From positions 172-58,837 of the forward strand of contig NZ_KB903635.1 of NCBI RefSeq assembly GCF_000379725.1: 58,666 nucleotides of DNA. Reading direction: 5' to 3'. Of this stretch, positions 45,208 through 54,318 are shown one piece after another. The notes beneath the pieces are model-generated. The model saw only the letters and a list, made by a program, of their open reading frames with translations. It was not told where the DNA came from and made no database searches. The translations under genes were made by a program, and so were the position numbers. Position 1 is the first letter of the stretch; each line of letters opens with the position of its first letter. Origin of the DNA: Cytophaga aurantiaca DSM 3654 (lineage in GTDB: Bacteria; Bacteroidota; Bacteroidia; Cytophagales; Cytophagaceae).

Positions 45208-46179
45208 ATGAAAACCAAACAATTTTTGATTGGGCTAGGCTTCCTATTCTTTATTGGAAGCTGTGCCGAAAAAAAAGCAGAACAAACAAGTGCAGATTTA
45301 ACTTGGGATGCAAATTCACAGAGCAGTCCTGGTTCTACCGCTGCTCGTGCCGAACCTGCTGCAGATAAAGATGAAGCGAATGGAAATGCGAATCCACCCG
45401 TCTCATCATCGGCAGCTGTTGAAACAAACAAAAATGATGGACGAAAATTTGTCCGAACGGCAGACCTCCTGTTTAAGGTGAAAAATGTTATTAAGGCTAC
45501 ATATAGTATAGAAGATATTGTCAGCCGTCATGGTGGTTTTGTAACACACACAAGTTTGAATAGTAATATTAACAGTGTAAATACGACAGCGATCAGTGCG
45601 GATTCATCTTTAGAAACGACGTATTTTACGGTTGTTAATTATATGACGATACGTGTGCCCAACACCAAACTGGACACAACCTTAAAAGATATTGCGAAAC
45701 ACATTGAATATTTAGATCATAGACTGATTAAAGCGGAGGATGTATCCTTGCAGATCCTGTCTAACGACTTAACTCAAAAGCGCAGTGCGAAAACTGAAAA
45801 GCGATTGGCGGATGCGATTGATAACAGGGGAAAGAAATTGGACGAAACTGTACAATCCGAAGAAATATTATCGAACAAGCAAGAACAAGCGGATAATGCA
45901 AAGATTGCAAACCTGACCTTGAACGATCAGATCAGTTTCAGTACGATAACACTCAATATGTATCAGCGTCAGGAGATCAAGCGCGAACTGATTTCAAATC
46001 ACAAAAATATTGACGCGTATGAAGTTGGCTTCGGACATAAATTGATCGATGCATTAAGTTCCGGCTGGCACATCTTGGAAGTTGTAATTTTGTTTATACT
46101 GAATTTATGGGGATTGATCTTAGCGGCGGTTGCGGTGTTTTTCCTGTATCGATTTGCTGCGACTAAGTTGAAAAAATAA
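45208..46179 (+). CDS. DUF4349-like lipoprotein
   Basis: 323 residues. Lipoprotein signal (FFIGSC), a low-complexity Ala/Ser/Glu linker ~25-80, then the DUF4349 pattern: RTADLLFKVKNV---IE-IVSRHGGFV, NYMTIRVPNTKLD, a coiled coil (~210-245) and one C-terminal membrane helix (~290-315). Anchored to the inner membrane facing the periplasm. Function of the family unknown. A terminator follows. Confidence 0.85.
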   Translation: MKTKQFLIGLGFLFFIGSCAEKKAEQTSADLTWDANSQSSPGSTAARAEPAADKDEANGNANPPVSSSAAVETNKNDGRKFVRTADLLFKVKNVIKATYSIEDIVSRHGGFVTHTSLNSNINSVNTTAISADSSLETTYFTVVNYMTIRVPNTKLDTTLKDIAKHIEYLDHRLIKAEDVSLQILSNDLTQKRSAKTEKRLADAIDNRGKKLDETVQSEEILSNKQEQADNAKIANLTLNDQISFSTITLNMYQRQEIKRELISNHKNIDAYEVGFGHKLIDALSSGWHILEVVILFILNLWGLILAAVAVFFLYRFAATKLKK

Positions 46180-46199
46180 TAATCTGAAAGTATATTTTT

Positions 46200-46236
46200 A
46201 ATCGTCTATAGAAACAATTCTATAGACGATTTTTTG
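46200..46236 (+). terminator. Rho-independent terminator after the DUF4349 gene
   Basis: Perfect 13-bp stem (atcgtctatagaa with its complement), acaa loop, T-run. A second hairpin without T-run follows at 46261-46289 (ctaatctccgca / tgcggagattag). Confidence 0.92.
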
Positions 46237-46344
46237 TTTGGTATGCGGAGAATAAGTGTTCTAATCTCCGCATAATTTGCGGAGATTAGATAATACAATA
46301 TTTTCAAATGTCACAAAATCAGATATTTAGTATCATTTAAAATA

Positions 46345-46417
46345 TTGACAATAAAAATTTTGTTAAAATATTTGACAATAAAAATTTTGTCATTATATTT
46401 GACTATAAATATTTTGT
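46345..46417 (+). promoter_or_regulatory. Three 19-bp iterons at 27-bp spacing, with promoter
   Basis: TTGACAATAAAAATTTTGT at 46345-46363 and 46372-46390, and a variant ttgactataaatattttgt at 46399-46417; starts are exactly 27 bp apart. Each holds a GACAA/TTGTC-like dyad. TTTG at 46371-46374, 19 nt, then TATATTTG at 46394-46401 matches the Bacteroidetes -33/-7 promoter. The ATG is at 46421, so the leader is very short. Looks like an operator array for autoregulation. Confidence 0.75.
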
Positions 46418-46420
46418 CAA

Positions 46421-47581
46421 ATGAGAAACAGTTTAGGGAATCCTGCTAGAGGAGATGCATTCTTTCAACGGGATAAAATTATCAATAAAATTTATAGGGT
46501 TCTTGATACAGGAACGAGTATATATCTATCTGCTCCAAGGAGAGTTGGTAAGACTTCTATTCTAAAGAATTTAGAAGATTTTTCAAAGGATGGATATTGT
46601 TTTGTATATGTAATAACAGAATCTGTCTATGATGAGAATGAGTTCTTTAAAGTCCTTTTTGAAGGGCTTTTAAAAAGTGATGCTATAAAACAATTCTCCA
46701 AATTATCAACTAAGTTTAAAGAAGCAATTTCTTCAATAATAGGTAGAGTGAAGAGTATTGATGTAATAGAATTGCGAGAAGGAGAAGAGCCTGAATATTT
46801 TGAATTACTTAAAGACCTTTTTGAAAATATTACTGATGAGCATGGACGAGTAGTAATTATGGTCGATGAATTTCCACAAACTATTCAGAATATCTTTCAA
46901 ACGTTAGGAAAGAGTAGCGCGGAAAATTTTATTTTAAAAAATAGAGAGTTAAGGCATCACAAAAATGTTCAGGAAAAAATAAATTTCATATACACTGGAT
47001 CTGTCTCACTTATTCCGATGGTAGAAAAAGTTACAGCTTTAACATCAATAAATGATTTGAGAACGGTTGATGTTGAACCATTAAATGTGGTAGATGCAAA
47101 ACTATTTTTAAATGACTTGTTATTGGAATATAAGATTACAATTAGTGATAAGGTTATTGATTACACATTAAATAAAATTGGTTGGTTAATTCCTTTTCAT
47201 ATACAGTTGATAGAACAAGAAATAATTGATGTTCACGAAACAACCGGAGAAGAAATAACGAATGATACGATTGATAAAGCATTCGAAAGAGTTGTTCACA
47301 GTAGAAATAAACCTCAATTTGAACCTTATTTTTCAAGACTAACAAAATTGTTTAAGGATAACGAATATGATTTTGTTATAGAGATATTAATGATTGTTGC
47401 GGAAAATGATAGTATAGAGAAGGCAATACTTTATGACAAAGGAATTAAGCATGGTTTAGGTGAGATAAAACAAATTTTAGATGTTCTAGAATCAGATGGC
47501 TATTTATTTCAAGTAGATAAAGCATATCGATATACTTCTCCAATTCTTCAACAATGGTGTAAAAAACATATTTGCAAATGA
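46421..47581 (+). CDS. P-loop ATPase (Orc1/Cdc6- or STAND-like AAA)
   Basis: 386 residues. Walker A at Lys44 (SAPRRVGKTS), Walker B at Asp149-Glu150 (VVIMVDEFPQ), then YTGSVSLIP (sensor 1), an LNDLL--Y region and a C-terminal winged-helix-like segment (LGEIKQILDVLESDGYLFQ). This is the archaeal-type ATPase / MNS-STAND pattern often found in mobile or defence loci. It overlaps the next ATPase gene by 4 bp (ATGA). Strongly AT-rich codon use compared with neighbours suggests transfer. Confidence 0.85.
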   Translation: MRNSLGNPARGDAFFQRDKIINKIYRVLDTGTSIYLSAPRRVGKTSILKNLEDFSKDGYCFVYVITESVYDENEFFKVLFEGLLKSDAIKQFSKLSTKFKEAISSIIGRVKSIDVIELREGEEPEYFELLKDLFENITDEHGRVVIMVDEFPQTIQNIFQTLGKSSAENFILKNRELRHHKNVQEKINFIYTGSVSLIPMVEKVTALTSINDLRTVDVEPLNVVDAKLFLNDLLLEYKITISDKVIDYTLNKIGWLIPFHIQLIEQEIIDVHETTGEEITNDTIDKAFERVVHSRNKPQFEPYFSRLTKLFKDNEYDFVIEILMIVAENDSIEKAILYDKGIKHGLGEIKQILDVLESDGYLFQVDKAYRYTSPILQQWCKKHICK

Positions 47582-50127
47582 GTTACGAAAACAAAATATA
47601 CAACCCTGCCTCACAAGATAAGAATCAGTTGATTGAACGATTTGTCGTGCGTACGAATGTGTTTGAAAAGATATTTAAGGATATTCGTACAGGTGAAATG
47701 AAGTATCCGGAACAGCATTATCTAATTCAAGGGCAGCGAGGAATGGGTAAAACTACTTTGTTACTAAGACTTAAATATGAGATAGAAAATACACCGGAAT
47801 TAAACACCTGGCTCACGCCTGTTTTTTTTAATGAAGAATCCTACGATTTAACATCGCTTTCTAATTTATGGGAAAAACTTTTGAAGTACCTGGATGAGTT
47901 ATGGGGAACTGGTGGTGCTTATTATGATAAGACGAATGATTTTGTAAGTAGACAAGATTATGAAAAAAAATGTTTTGAATGGTTACAACAAATATTGAAT
48001 AAAGAGAATAAGAAGCTTATTATATTCTTTGATAATTTTGGTGAATTATTCCTGAATAATTTAAAAGAAAAAGAGCAACATCGTTTAAGAGAAATTCTGA
48101 TGAATTCTTCAGATATACGAATTGTAGGTGCTTCTGCAATTGTATTGAATGATTTACATGATTACTCAAAACCTTTTTATGAATTTTTTAAAATAATGCC
48201 TTTAGAAGGTTTAAATAAAGAAGAAACATATAATCTCATTAGTAAACTTCAAGATAAATCAATTGATAAAATTGATTTAGAAAAAAGTAAAGCAAAAATT
48301 GAGACCTTAGCAATTTTAACAGGTGGTGTAATACGTACCATAATGCTTGTGTATGAAGTTATACTTGCAGATCAGGATGGGAGTGCATTAAAGGATTTGG
48401 AAAGTATTTTAGATCGGATTACTCCGTTATATAAACATCGAATGGAGGATCTGCCAGTTCAACAAAGAAGAATTGTAGATGTTATTGCGAAAAAATGGGA
48501 TGCTATTAGCACAAAAGAAATCGCAGAAAATATTAGAGAAGATGGAGAACAAATTTCTACCAAAACTATTTCCGCGCAATTGCAACAACTTGAAAAAAAT
48601 AATGTAATAGAGAAAAAGCAGACGAATACAAAGAATCATTTGTATCAAATGAAGGAACGGTTCTTTAATATTTGGTATTTGATGCGCCATGGAGATAGAA
48701 ATGATAAATGTAAGGTTAAGTGGCTTACAAAATTTTTAGAAACATGGTATGCTGATGAATATGAAATGAAAAGTTTTATTAATAGACATATAAAGCATCT
48801 TCAATCGGGAAAATATTATAGTCAGTCGGCTATTTTGATTGTTGATGCATTGAGTAATTCAATACATATTGATTTCGAAAATCGTATAAAATTATTAGAA
48901 GAAACATTTAATATATTAAATGATGAGGACCGTAAATTATTGCCGTCAATTAATTCGCAAAAAGAGAGACAAGCATTCGGATTATATCAAGAGAGGAAAT
49001 TTATTGATGCTATTAATATCTTAGAAACTATTGAGCAAAGCGAAGATAGTATTAATGAATTGTTGGCATTGTGTTATTTAGAAACAAATAATATTGACAA
49101 AGGATATAATATTATAATCAAAGTAAAAGATTCTAATATGAAAAAATTAATACTTGGAGATATTAATATATTTTGGGAGAAATATGACAAAGCAATTGAA
49201 TATTTTTTAGCTGTATTAAATAATCCTCAATTTAAAAATAAAGGTGAAATTGCAAATAAAATTGGATTAATATATAAAAGAAAGAATGAATTTGAAAAAG
49301 CAATTCAATATTATTTAATTTCAATTAAAGAGGGAAATGTAAAATCTTATAATCAATTAATTGATCTATATGTAAATTTAGAGCAATTTGAATTGGCAGA
49401 AAAATATTGTTTTGAAGGTATTAATAGTGGCAATTTTGATTGTTACAAAGATTTAATAATGATTTATATATTTAATATACAAAGTTTTTCTAAGGCTGAT
49501 TTTATTATAGAAAAAGAGCTAATGAATAATCCTAAAGATTTGGATTATCTATTTCTTAAGGGTATTAATTTATTTTTATATGATGATGATGTTAAAAAAT
49601 CAGAGAGAATATTTATTGAAGCATATAAATTGGCAAATAAAAAGAATGCACCATTAAACCAATACTCTATTATAGGAAAGGCTATGTTAGCCGATATAAG
49701 TATTGAACGAAAGAATAAAATTAATGCATTGAAAGCTATTGAAGGTTTTGATTTTCAAGAAATAGGAGGATTAGGTTTAGTTATATTCTTATATATACAT
49801 GTATGGGATGATCGGTTTGATGATACATTTGTTTTGATAAACCAACATGCTGAAGAAATATTCTTAAATGATGGAGAGTTAAATCATGATTATTTGAAAA
49901 AAATAATTTTATTGTTATTGGCCAAAAAACAATATCATTTTACTTATTCTCTTTTCGAAAATAAGAAAATAAATTTAAAAGAAAGGATGAAACCAATTTA
50001 TTATGCATTAATGTTTTATATGCAAAAGGAATATCCAAATGAATATTTGAAAATGGGTGAAGAATTAAAGCAGCCTGTTGAAGATGTTCTTAAGGAAATT
50101 AAAAAAATGGCTATTGATTATAAATAA
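47578..50127 (+). CDS. Large P-loop ATPase with winged helix and TPR-like repeats
   Basis: About 849 residues, ATG 47578. Walker A Lys58 (GQRGMGKTT), Walker B Asp152 (LIIFFDNFGE), GASAIVLND (sensor 1), then a winged helix ~280-350 (ISTKEIAENI...STKTISAQLQQLEKNNVI). After ~470 it is a helical array with TPR-like units (ERKFIDAINILETIE, KYDKAIEYFLAVL, EFEKAIQYYLISI). STAND-NTPase layout: ATPase, winged helix, repeat sensor. No effector domain (nuclease, TIR, protease) is visible. Coupled to the smaller ATPase upstream. Confidence 0.85.
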   Translation: MSYENKIYNPASQDKNQLIERFVVRTNVFEKIFKDIRTGEMKYPEQHYLIQGQRGMGKTTLLLRLKYEIENTPELNTWLTPVFFNEESYDLTSLSNLWEKLLKYLDELWGTGGAYYDKTNDFVSRQDYEKKCFEWLQQILNKENKKLIIFFDNFGELFLNNLKEKEQHRLREILMNSSDIRIVGASAIVLNDLHDYSKPFYEFFKIMPLEGLNKEETYNLISKLQDKSIDKIDLEKSKAKIETLAILTGGVIRTIMLVYEVILADQDGSALKDLESILDRITPLYKHRMEDLPVQQRRIVDVIAKKWDAISTKEIAENIREDGEQISTKTISAQLQQLEKNNVIEKKQTNTKNHLYQMKERFFNIWYLMRHGDRNDKCKVKWLTKFLETWYADEYEMKSFINRHIKHLQSGKYYSQSAILIVDALSNSIHIDFENRIKLLEETFNILNDEDRKLLPSINSQKERQAFGLYQERKFIDAINILETIEQSEDSINELLALCYLETNNIDKGYNIIIKVKDSNMKKLILGDINIFWEKYDKAIEYFLAVLNNPQFKNKGEIANKIGLIYKRKNEFEKAIQYYLISIKEGNVKSYNQLIDLYVNLEQFELAEKYCFEGINSGNFDCYKDLIMIYIFNIQSFSKADFIIEKELMNNPKDLDYLFLKGINLFLYDDDVKKSERIFIEAYKLANKKNAPLNQYSIIGKAMLADISIERKNKINALKAIEGFDFQEIGGLGLVIFLYIHVWDDRFDDTFVLINQHAEEIFLNDGELNHDYLKKIILLLLAKKQYHFTYSLFENKKINLKERMKPIYYALMFYMQKEYPNEYLKMGEELKQPVEDVLKEIKKMAIDYK

Positions 50128-50133
50128 ACTCAT

Positions 50134-50178
50134 AAAAAAAGTGGTCAAACAGCATTGCACTGTCGACCACTTTTAATC
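50134..50178. terminator. Bidirectional terminator between the ATPase pair and ilvC
   Basis: Stem aaaagtggtc / gaccactttt (50137-50146, 50165-50174) with an inner acag/ctgt pair and A/T runs on both sides; serves both converging genes. Confidence 0.85.
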
Positions 50179-50203
50179 TATACTAAACTTCTAATTAGTC
50201 TTA

Positions 50204-51682
50204 TTAAGAAACGATTGCTTTCATTTCAGTCATCGCTTCACGTAATTCAGCACCAACAATTTCAATTGGGTGAGAACGTAACACTTCATTCACAGCGATC
50301 AATAATTGGTTGTCAACACCGTTGTCTTTACCAGCGTTGAAGTTTTTACCAATGATGTCTGTATCTACAGTCTTCATGAAGTCAGCCAACAAAGGCTTAC
50401 AAGCGTGATCGAATAAATAACAGCCGTATTCAGCAGTATCAGAAATTACACGGTTCATTTCGAACAATTTCTTACGCGCGATTGTGTTTGCGATAAGTGG
50501 AGTTTCGTGTAATGATTCGTAGTAAGCAGATTCATCAATAATACCTGATTCAGTCATTGTTTCGAATGCCAATTCAACACCCGCACGAACCATAGCAACC
50601 ATTAACAAACCATTGTCATAATATTCTTGCTCAGAGATTTTAACATCACCAGCTGGAGTTTTTTCAAACGCAGTCTCACCCGTTGCAGCTCTCCAGGTCA
50701 ATAAGTTTTTATCGCCATTAGCCCAGTCTTCCATCATGATGCGAGAGAATTCACCGCTGATGATGTCATCCTGATGCTTTTGGAACAATGGACGCATAAT
50801 GTCTTTCAAATCTTCAGATACGTTGAACGCCTTGATCTTAGCAGGGTTTGACAGACGATCCATCATACCGCTGATACCACCATGTTTCAACGATTCAGTG
50901 ATCACTTCCCATCCATACTGGATCAATTTAGAAGCATATCCTTTATCGATACCTTTTTCAACCATTTTGTCGAAGCAAAGGATAGAACCTGTTTGCAACA
51001 AACCACAAAGGATTGTTTGCTCACCCATTAAATCCGATTTTACTTCAGCAACGAAAGAAGACTTCAATACACCAGCTCTATCGCCGCCTGTACCTACGCA
51101 ATATGCTTTCGCATAATCCCAGCCTTTACCTTCAGGATCGTTTTCCGGGTGAACCGCGATCAATGTAGGAACACCGAAACCTCTTTTATATTCTTCACGA
51201 ACTTCAGAACCTGGAGACTTAGGAGCAACCATGATTACCGTGATGTCCTTACGGATCTGCATACCTTCTTCAACGATGTTGAAACCGTGAGAGTAAGATA
51301 ATGTAGAACCTTTTTTCATTAACGGCATAACAGCAGATACAACAGCAGTGTGTTGTTTATCCGGAGTAAGGTTGATCACAAGATCAGCAGAAGGAATTAA
51401 TTCTTCGTACGTACCAACTTTGAAACCATTTTCAGATGCATTTAAAAAAGATTGTCTTTTAGATTCGATTGCTTCTTTACGTAACGTGTAAGAAACATCT
51501 AAACCTGAATCACGAAGATTTAAACCTTGGTTCAAACCTTGAGCACCACAACCTACGATTACAATTTTTTTACCTTTTAAAGCAGCAACGCCATCTGTGA
51601 ATTCACTTCTATCCATGAATTCGCAAACACCTAACTGAGCTAATTTTTCTCTTAAAGAAAGAGTGTTGAAATAATTTGCCAT
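50204..51682 (-). CDS. ilvC: Ketol-acid reductoisomerase, class II (long form)
   Basis: 492 residues, the long form with the duplicated C-terminal knotted domain. Catalyses acetolactate or acetohydroxybutyrate rearrangement and NADPH reduction in branched-chain amino acid synthesis. [17 protein letters not shown] cofactor motif, metal-site E/D residues in [13 protein letters not shown] and the C-terminal ESLHE repeat are intact. Very similar to the gammaproteobacterial enzyme through its whole length. Stands alone here, without other ilv genes. Start ATG 51682. Confidence 0.97.
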   Translation of the reverse strand: MANYFNTLSLREKLAQLGVCEFMDRSEFTDGVAALKGKKIVIVGCGAQGLNQGLNLRDSGLDVSYTLRKEAIESKRQSFLNASENGFKVGTYEELIPSADLVINLTPDKQHTAVVSAVMPLMKKGSTLSYSHGFNIVEEGMQIRKDITVIMVAPKSPGSEVREEYKRGFGVPTLIAVHPENDPEGKGWDYAKAYCVGTGGDRAGVLKSSFVAEVKSDLMGEQTILCGLLQTGSILCFDKMVEKGIDKGYASKLIQYGWEVITESLKHGGISGMMDRLSNPAKIKAFNVSEDLKDIMRPLFQKHQDDIISGEFSRIMMEDWANGDKNLLTWRAATGETAFEKTPAGDVKISEQEYYDNGLLMVAMVRAGVELAFETMTESGIIDESAYYESLHETPLIANTIARKKLFEMNRVISDTAEYGCYLFDHACKPLLADFMKTVDTDIIGKNFNAGKDNGVDNQLLIAVNEVLRSHPIEIVGAELREAMTEMKAIVS

Positions 51683-52173
51683 TTTGTATGTACCTGTTTA
51701 TGAATTACAATTTTACGATATCAAAATTGCATAAAATTCAGGTAAAAACATGGTTCTTTTTGTCTTTTTTAGGTAATATTTATGGATTGGTAATATTTAT
51801 TTAATGCTTAATATTTGTAACTATCAGTAAATCAATAAATAAAAATGATTTCAATTCGGGTAATATTGTTGGCTTGAAATCATTGAAGTATGGGTTAAGT
51901 ATGGCGATAGTATGAGGGGAAGTATGACTGAAGTATGAATAGTGTATGACATGTGTATAGAAGTACCCGATCATTAGTACGGGACATGTATCAGATATAT
52001 AGGGAAACAATATGAGACAATGTAGCATGTACATAACCTCGGTTTTAGCTACAGATATTTGAAACAATAAATTAAATTGTATTATTACATATTCATAACG
52101 CTACGTATGATTTAAGAAACGAGTGCGAACGTATATACAAACGTTCACACTGGTACAACAGAAGACATTAACA
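51683..52173. other. 490-bp intergenic region upstream of ilvC
   Basis: No gene. It contains the 11-bp phased array at 51888-51959 and a 14-bp match (ctacagatatttga, 52049-52062) to the arm of the inverted repeat at 36909. The ilvC promoter must be here; no TAnnTTTG with a proper -33 was found. Confidence 0.55.
51888..51959 (-). repeat. 11-bp phased CATAC array 2
   Basis: GTATG occurs on the plus strand at 51888, 51899, 51910, 51922, 51933, 51944 and (GTATA) 51955: spacings 11, 11, 12, 11, 11, 11. On the minus strand, the direction of ilvC, it reads YCATACTTnn. It lies 206 bp upstream of the ilvC start. Same family as 3580-3645. Confidence 0.75.
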
Positions 52174-52664
52174 ATGAGCAAATACCTCTTATTCTTGATT
52201 TTATTTAACCTGGCACAAATTGGCTTTGCTCAAGACTCGACAAAATATCATACGCCCAAGAGGATTGTTTTTTCTCCGGCAATCACATACCAAAGACAAT
52301 GGACAGGCGAATTTACATGATGTATGCAAACTATAATATGGGGCCATGCAACTATTCAGTATCCGGATTACGACTTGGTTCAGAGTTTGTTTTTAATGGG
52401 GCAAAGATAAATTTTGCACCTAAAATTGGATACGAATTATCTAGCATGCTGCTTTGTTTTCGAGTGTCAGAAATAAATTACCTGCATGACAAATCAGTTG
52501 ATATAAGACTTTTGCCTGAGATTGGATTTGACTTTGTAACATTTGCAAACATTTGTTATGGATACAACATTCATATTGGAGGAGATAAATATAATGCTAT
52601 ATCAAATCATCGTGTGACGCTAACATTTAATTTATATGTTGATCCTAATAGGAAAAGAAAATAA
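52174..52664 (+). pseudogene. Secreted protein gene broken by a frameshift
   Basis: Signal peptide and first ~48 residues (MSKYLLFLILFNLAQIGFAQ ... ITYQRQWTGEF) end at a TGA at 52318-52320. The +2 frame continues at once with YMMYANYNMGPCNYS-SGLRLGSEF and runs to 52664 (GYNIHIGGDKYNAISNHRVTLTFN). Both halves match one Bacteroidetes secreted beta-rich protein family with SPxxxYQRQ-GE---Y---GPC. A one-base indel near 52312 or a sequencing error would explain it. Confidence 0.75.
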
Positions 52665-52720
52665 TATTAGTTGAAACCATATTTAAGATTAAGATATTTT
52701 TAACTACAAATCATATGCTG

Positions 52721-52740
52721 ACACAATCATTCGCTTGTGT
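52721..52740. repeat. Small palindromic repeat
   Basis: acacaatcattcgcttgtgt; shares the core caa-cattcgcttgtg with 55508-55529. Confidence 0.6.
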
Positions 52741-52789
52741 TTTCATTATAATAAAACATAAATTGAAATTATAACGAATATTTAAAATT

Positions 52790-53416
52790 ATGCCAAACGA
52801 TCTGCAAGAAGACCTGTATGAGATACTGATAACTGGTGCTGACAAGACGAAAGCCAGAGCTCATTTACTTTCTAAAGGCTATGATTCCGATGCTGTTGAA
52901 AGCGAATTGAATCAAATAGAATTTGCCAACGAAGAAAATAATTCATCAGAAGATTCCTCAAAAGGGACTAAAAGTTCTAAATCGAAAATAATATCTATTG
53001 GAATTTTACTGTTTGTTGTTTTGGTGTTGTTGAAGTTATTCTTCTTTAATCAATACAGAAAACAAACGTATGCTCTGATAAAGGTAAAGATCTGCAATAC
53101 ATCTAATGTTCCGGTGGTTGTTGAAACAAACATTTCAAAAGCATTGAACAGTCCTTATGTAAATGGAGGTTGTTTAAGTGCTGTTATTGGGGAGGAATTG
53201 CCGACAGATTATTTATACTCTCAACAATTCTATATTAAAATAACAGTAAATGGTAAATCGCAAACGTTCAGCAATGAAAACTTTGGCGCCATTACGAATA
53301 TGCTTTCAAGAGCTCAGATAAATACGTCACCAGGCAAAGAAGGCTTTTTTAGTAATCAGGAAATACAATATGTGACCTATACAATTACTCCGGAAGACGT
53401 GGCTGAATGTAAATAG
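52790..53416 (+). CDS. Hypothetical single-pass membrane protein
   Basis: 208 residues. N-terminal ~50 residues form a small helical domain (KARAHLLSKGYDSDAVESEL, a UBA-like look), a Ser-rich linker, one membrane helix ~68-86, then a ~120-residue external beta-rich domain with two Cys. Five bases separate it from the next gene. No family recognised. Confidence 0.65.
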   Translation: MPNDLQEDLYEILITGADKTKARAHLLSKGYDSDAVESELNQIEFANEENNSSEDSSKGTKSSKSKIISIGILLFVVLVLLKLFFFNQYRKQTYALIKVKICNTSNVPVVVETNISKALNSPYVNGGCLSAVIGEELPTDYLYSQQFYIKITVNGKSQTFSNENFGAITNMLSRAQINTSPGKEGFFSNQEIQYVTYTITPEDVAECK

Positions 53417-53420
53417 AAAA

Positions 53421-53876
53421 ATGAACTACGAATACTCTGATACATATTGGGATGATTATAAACAATTTATTCAATTGTTTAAGGATGTTATGATGAGTAA
53501 ATATTCGGATACCAGATCGATTCAAATGTATCACAGTCCCAATACAATAATTGAGGTTTGGGGTCAGGTAGTTGGAGCTGCAGAATATTATCCTTGGTCA
53601 ATATATGATTGGTGGGATGATCTTTCAGTCAGAGATGCGGTGGAATTCATTCTTACGAATGAAAAGATTAAAAGCTTCGAGTACTTTTATGATAATTTTA
53701 AAAAGCAAATTGAAGATATTGATAATAAACTATTGAATATTTCATTTGAATTTTCTGTTCTGGCATTCCATAAGAATTGGTGGGAAAGAAGAATATTAAA
53801 ATATGGTCAGGATGAATATAAAGCGAATGTTAGAGAGCTTTATGAAATTGATTTGGATACATATAAGAATGAATAA
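53421..53876 (+). CDS. Hypothetical cytoplasmic protein
   Basis: 151 residues, aromatic and acidic (YWDDYKQFIQLF, YYPWSIYDWWDD), no signal peptide. The shape is like small immunity-type proteins of contact or polymorphic toxin loci, but no toxin gene is present. Probably co-transcribed with the preceding gene. Confidence 0.6.
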   Translation: MNYEYSDTYWDDYKQFIQLFKDVMMSKYSDTRSIQMYHSPNTIIEVWGQVVGAAEYYPWSIYDWWDDLSVRDAVEFILTNEKIKSFEYFYDNFKKQIEDIDNKLLNISFEFSVLAFHKNWWERRILKYGQDEYKANVRELYEIDLDTYKNE

Positions 53877-53939
53877 AATAATAATGGACATCCGTTCTTA
53901 AGTGTTGTCTAAACACAGTAGAAGTAATGCGTACATCGA

Positions 53940-54200
53940 CTATGATTTTTTTTCAAATAGCCCAACAACTCCAATAACAATTAATGCAGGCAGAATCAAG
54001 GTTAGTAGTGTGAATAAAAAGGTGAATTTGTTGGTATATGTTAATATGGCTTCAGATGTAATATAGCTGGTAAATAAATTATACCAGAACACAGCAGGTT
54101 GCATACCTTTGAATATACAGAAGTATGTTAAAATTGTAGCACCAAATGTATAAGCGCCCATTGCAATTCGGATAGATGAGATCGTTTTTTTGCTAATCAT
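53940..54200 (-). CDS. Small membrane protein
   Basis: 86 residues with two or three hydrophobic segments (~10-30, 34-50, 57-80). No family recognised. Confidence 0.55.
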   Translation of the reverse strand: MISKKTISSIRIAMGAYTFGATILTYFCIFKGMQPAVFWYNLFTSYITSEAILTYTNKFTFLFTLLTLILPALIVIGVVGLFEKKS

Positions 54201-54318
54201 AATTTATAGAATAAAGAAATCTCTGCTGTTTTTATGCGAAGGTCTTTGGCTGCATTGTATTAAATAAAAATACAAAAGTAATGTATTTCATAAGAGCTGT
54301 ATTATTGAATAGGATGAA

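Noticed and set aside
52049-52062. 14-bp match to the arm of the inverted repeat at 36909
   Set aside because: Could be chance in AT-rich DNA; no second arm nearby. Mentioned only inside the intergenic entry.
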